Shown piece after piece: positions 22,903 through 22,995 of a DNA stretch of 22,995 bases. The DNA is from Paucihalobacter sp036825875 (lineage in GTDB: Bacteria > Bacteroidota > Bacteroidia > Flavobacteriales > Flavobacteriaceae), in NCBI RefSeq assembly GCF_036825875.1, contig NZ_DAISXK010000043.1, forward strand, positions 1 to 22,995, written 5' to 3'. The position numbers and the translations under genes are program-made. Positions within the stretch are counted from its first letter, which is position 1, and every line of letters begins with the position of its first letter. Under the pieces are notes generated by a model. That model saw only the letters and a list, made by a program, of their open reading frames with translations, had not been told where the DNA came from and made no database searches.

Positions 22903-22995
22903 GCTTCTATTACCAGATTTGGGGACACTGGTAATATTCGGTAGGTTAAGACGATGTAAACATATAACATATTTTAATACAAAACAAGAAAAATA
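22903..22995. other. Non-coding right edge with a short inverted repeat
   Basis: No gene is seen in this last stretch. It contains an 8-bp perfect inverted repeat, ATTACCAG (22909-22916) and CTGGTAAT (22928-22935), with an 11-base spacer, then A/T-rich sequence to the edge. It may be the regulatory region of a gene that starts outside the window. Confidence 0.4.

Overview
The window looks like chromosomal DNA of a marine-type Flavobacteriaceae bacterium (phylum Bacteroidota). The evidence is an A+T-rich composition, promoters of the Bacteroidota kind (TTTG, about 19-20 bases, TAnnTTTG), no Shine-Dalgarno sequences, a type IX secretion (T9SS) sorting tail, the Bacteroidota-specific GlmU-like and DUF4199 families, and a carbamoyl-phosphate synthase large chain of about 950 residues. 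No plasmid, prophage, transposase, CRISPR array or tRNA was seen. Most genes are housekeeping or conserved accessory genes in short operons.

Layout. 1-310: a cobalamin riboswitch on the minus strand, pointing off the left edge, and a divergent promoter region. 311-3589: a vitamin B12 ABC importer (binding lipoprotein, BtuC-like permease, BtuD-like ATPase). Hairpin or repeat elements lie between its genes, and the permease appears to lack an ATG start. 3612-4931: rmuC. 4968-6912: a tightly overlapping three-gene operon (SatD family protein, DUF3307 membrane protein, acyl-CoA thioesterase) preceded by a 28-bp tandem repeat that contains its promoter. 6961-8285 (minus): a periplasmic ankyrin-repeat protein and a secreted DOMON protein with a T9SS tail. 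8358-11474 (minus): carB and rpmH. 11639-13854: a small TPR membrane protein facing a lytic transglycosylase and an alpha/beta hydrolase. 13947-16005: a small GNAT-like protein and a peptide-type binding lipoprotein. 16002-17549 (minus): a GlmU-like protein and ribosomal protein L31 type B. 17709-22846: DUF4199 protein, GT2 glycosyltransferase, phosphosugar mutase and an MsbA-like ABC exporter, probably serving envelope glycan or lipid metabolism.

The best candidate for an under-described system is the SatD-DUF3307 operon. SatD has two aspartate motifs and a strand pattern resembling the palm fold of class III nucleotidyl cyclases or GGDEF proteins, plus a C-terminal helix-turn-helix. Its partner has four H/D-x3-H/D pairs in or near membrane helices. 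The upstream tandem repeat has a 28-bp period that places the -33 and -7 TTTG elements in register. A second candidate is the ankyrin plus DOMON pair, where the DOMON protein keeps the Met and His expected for b-type haem ligation. Both are hypotheses from motif reading alone; no database or structure search was run.
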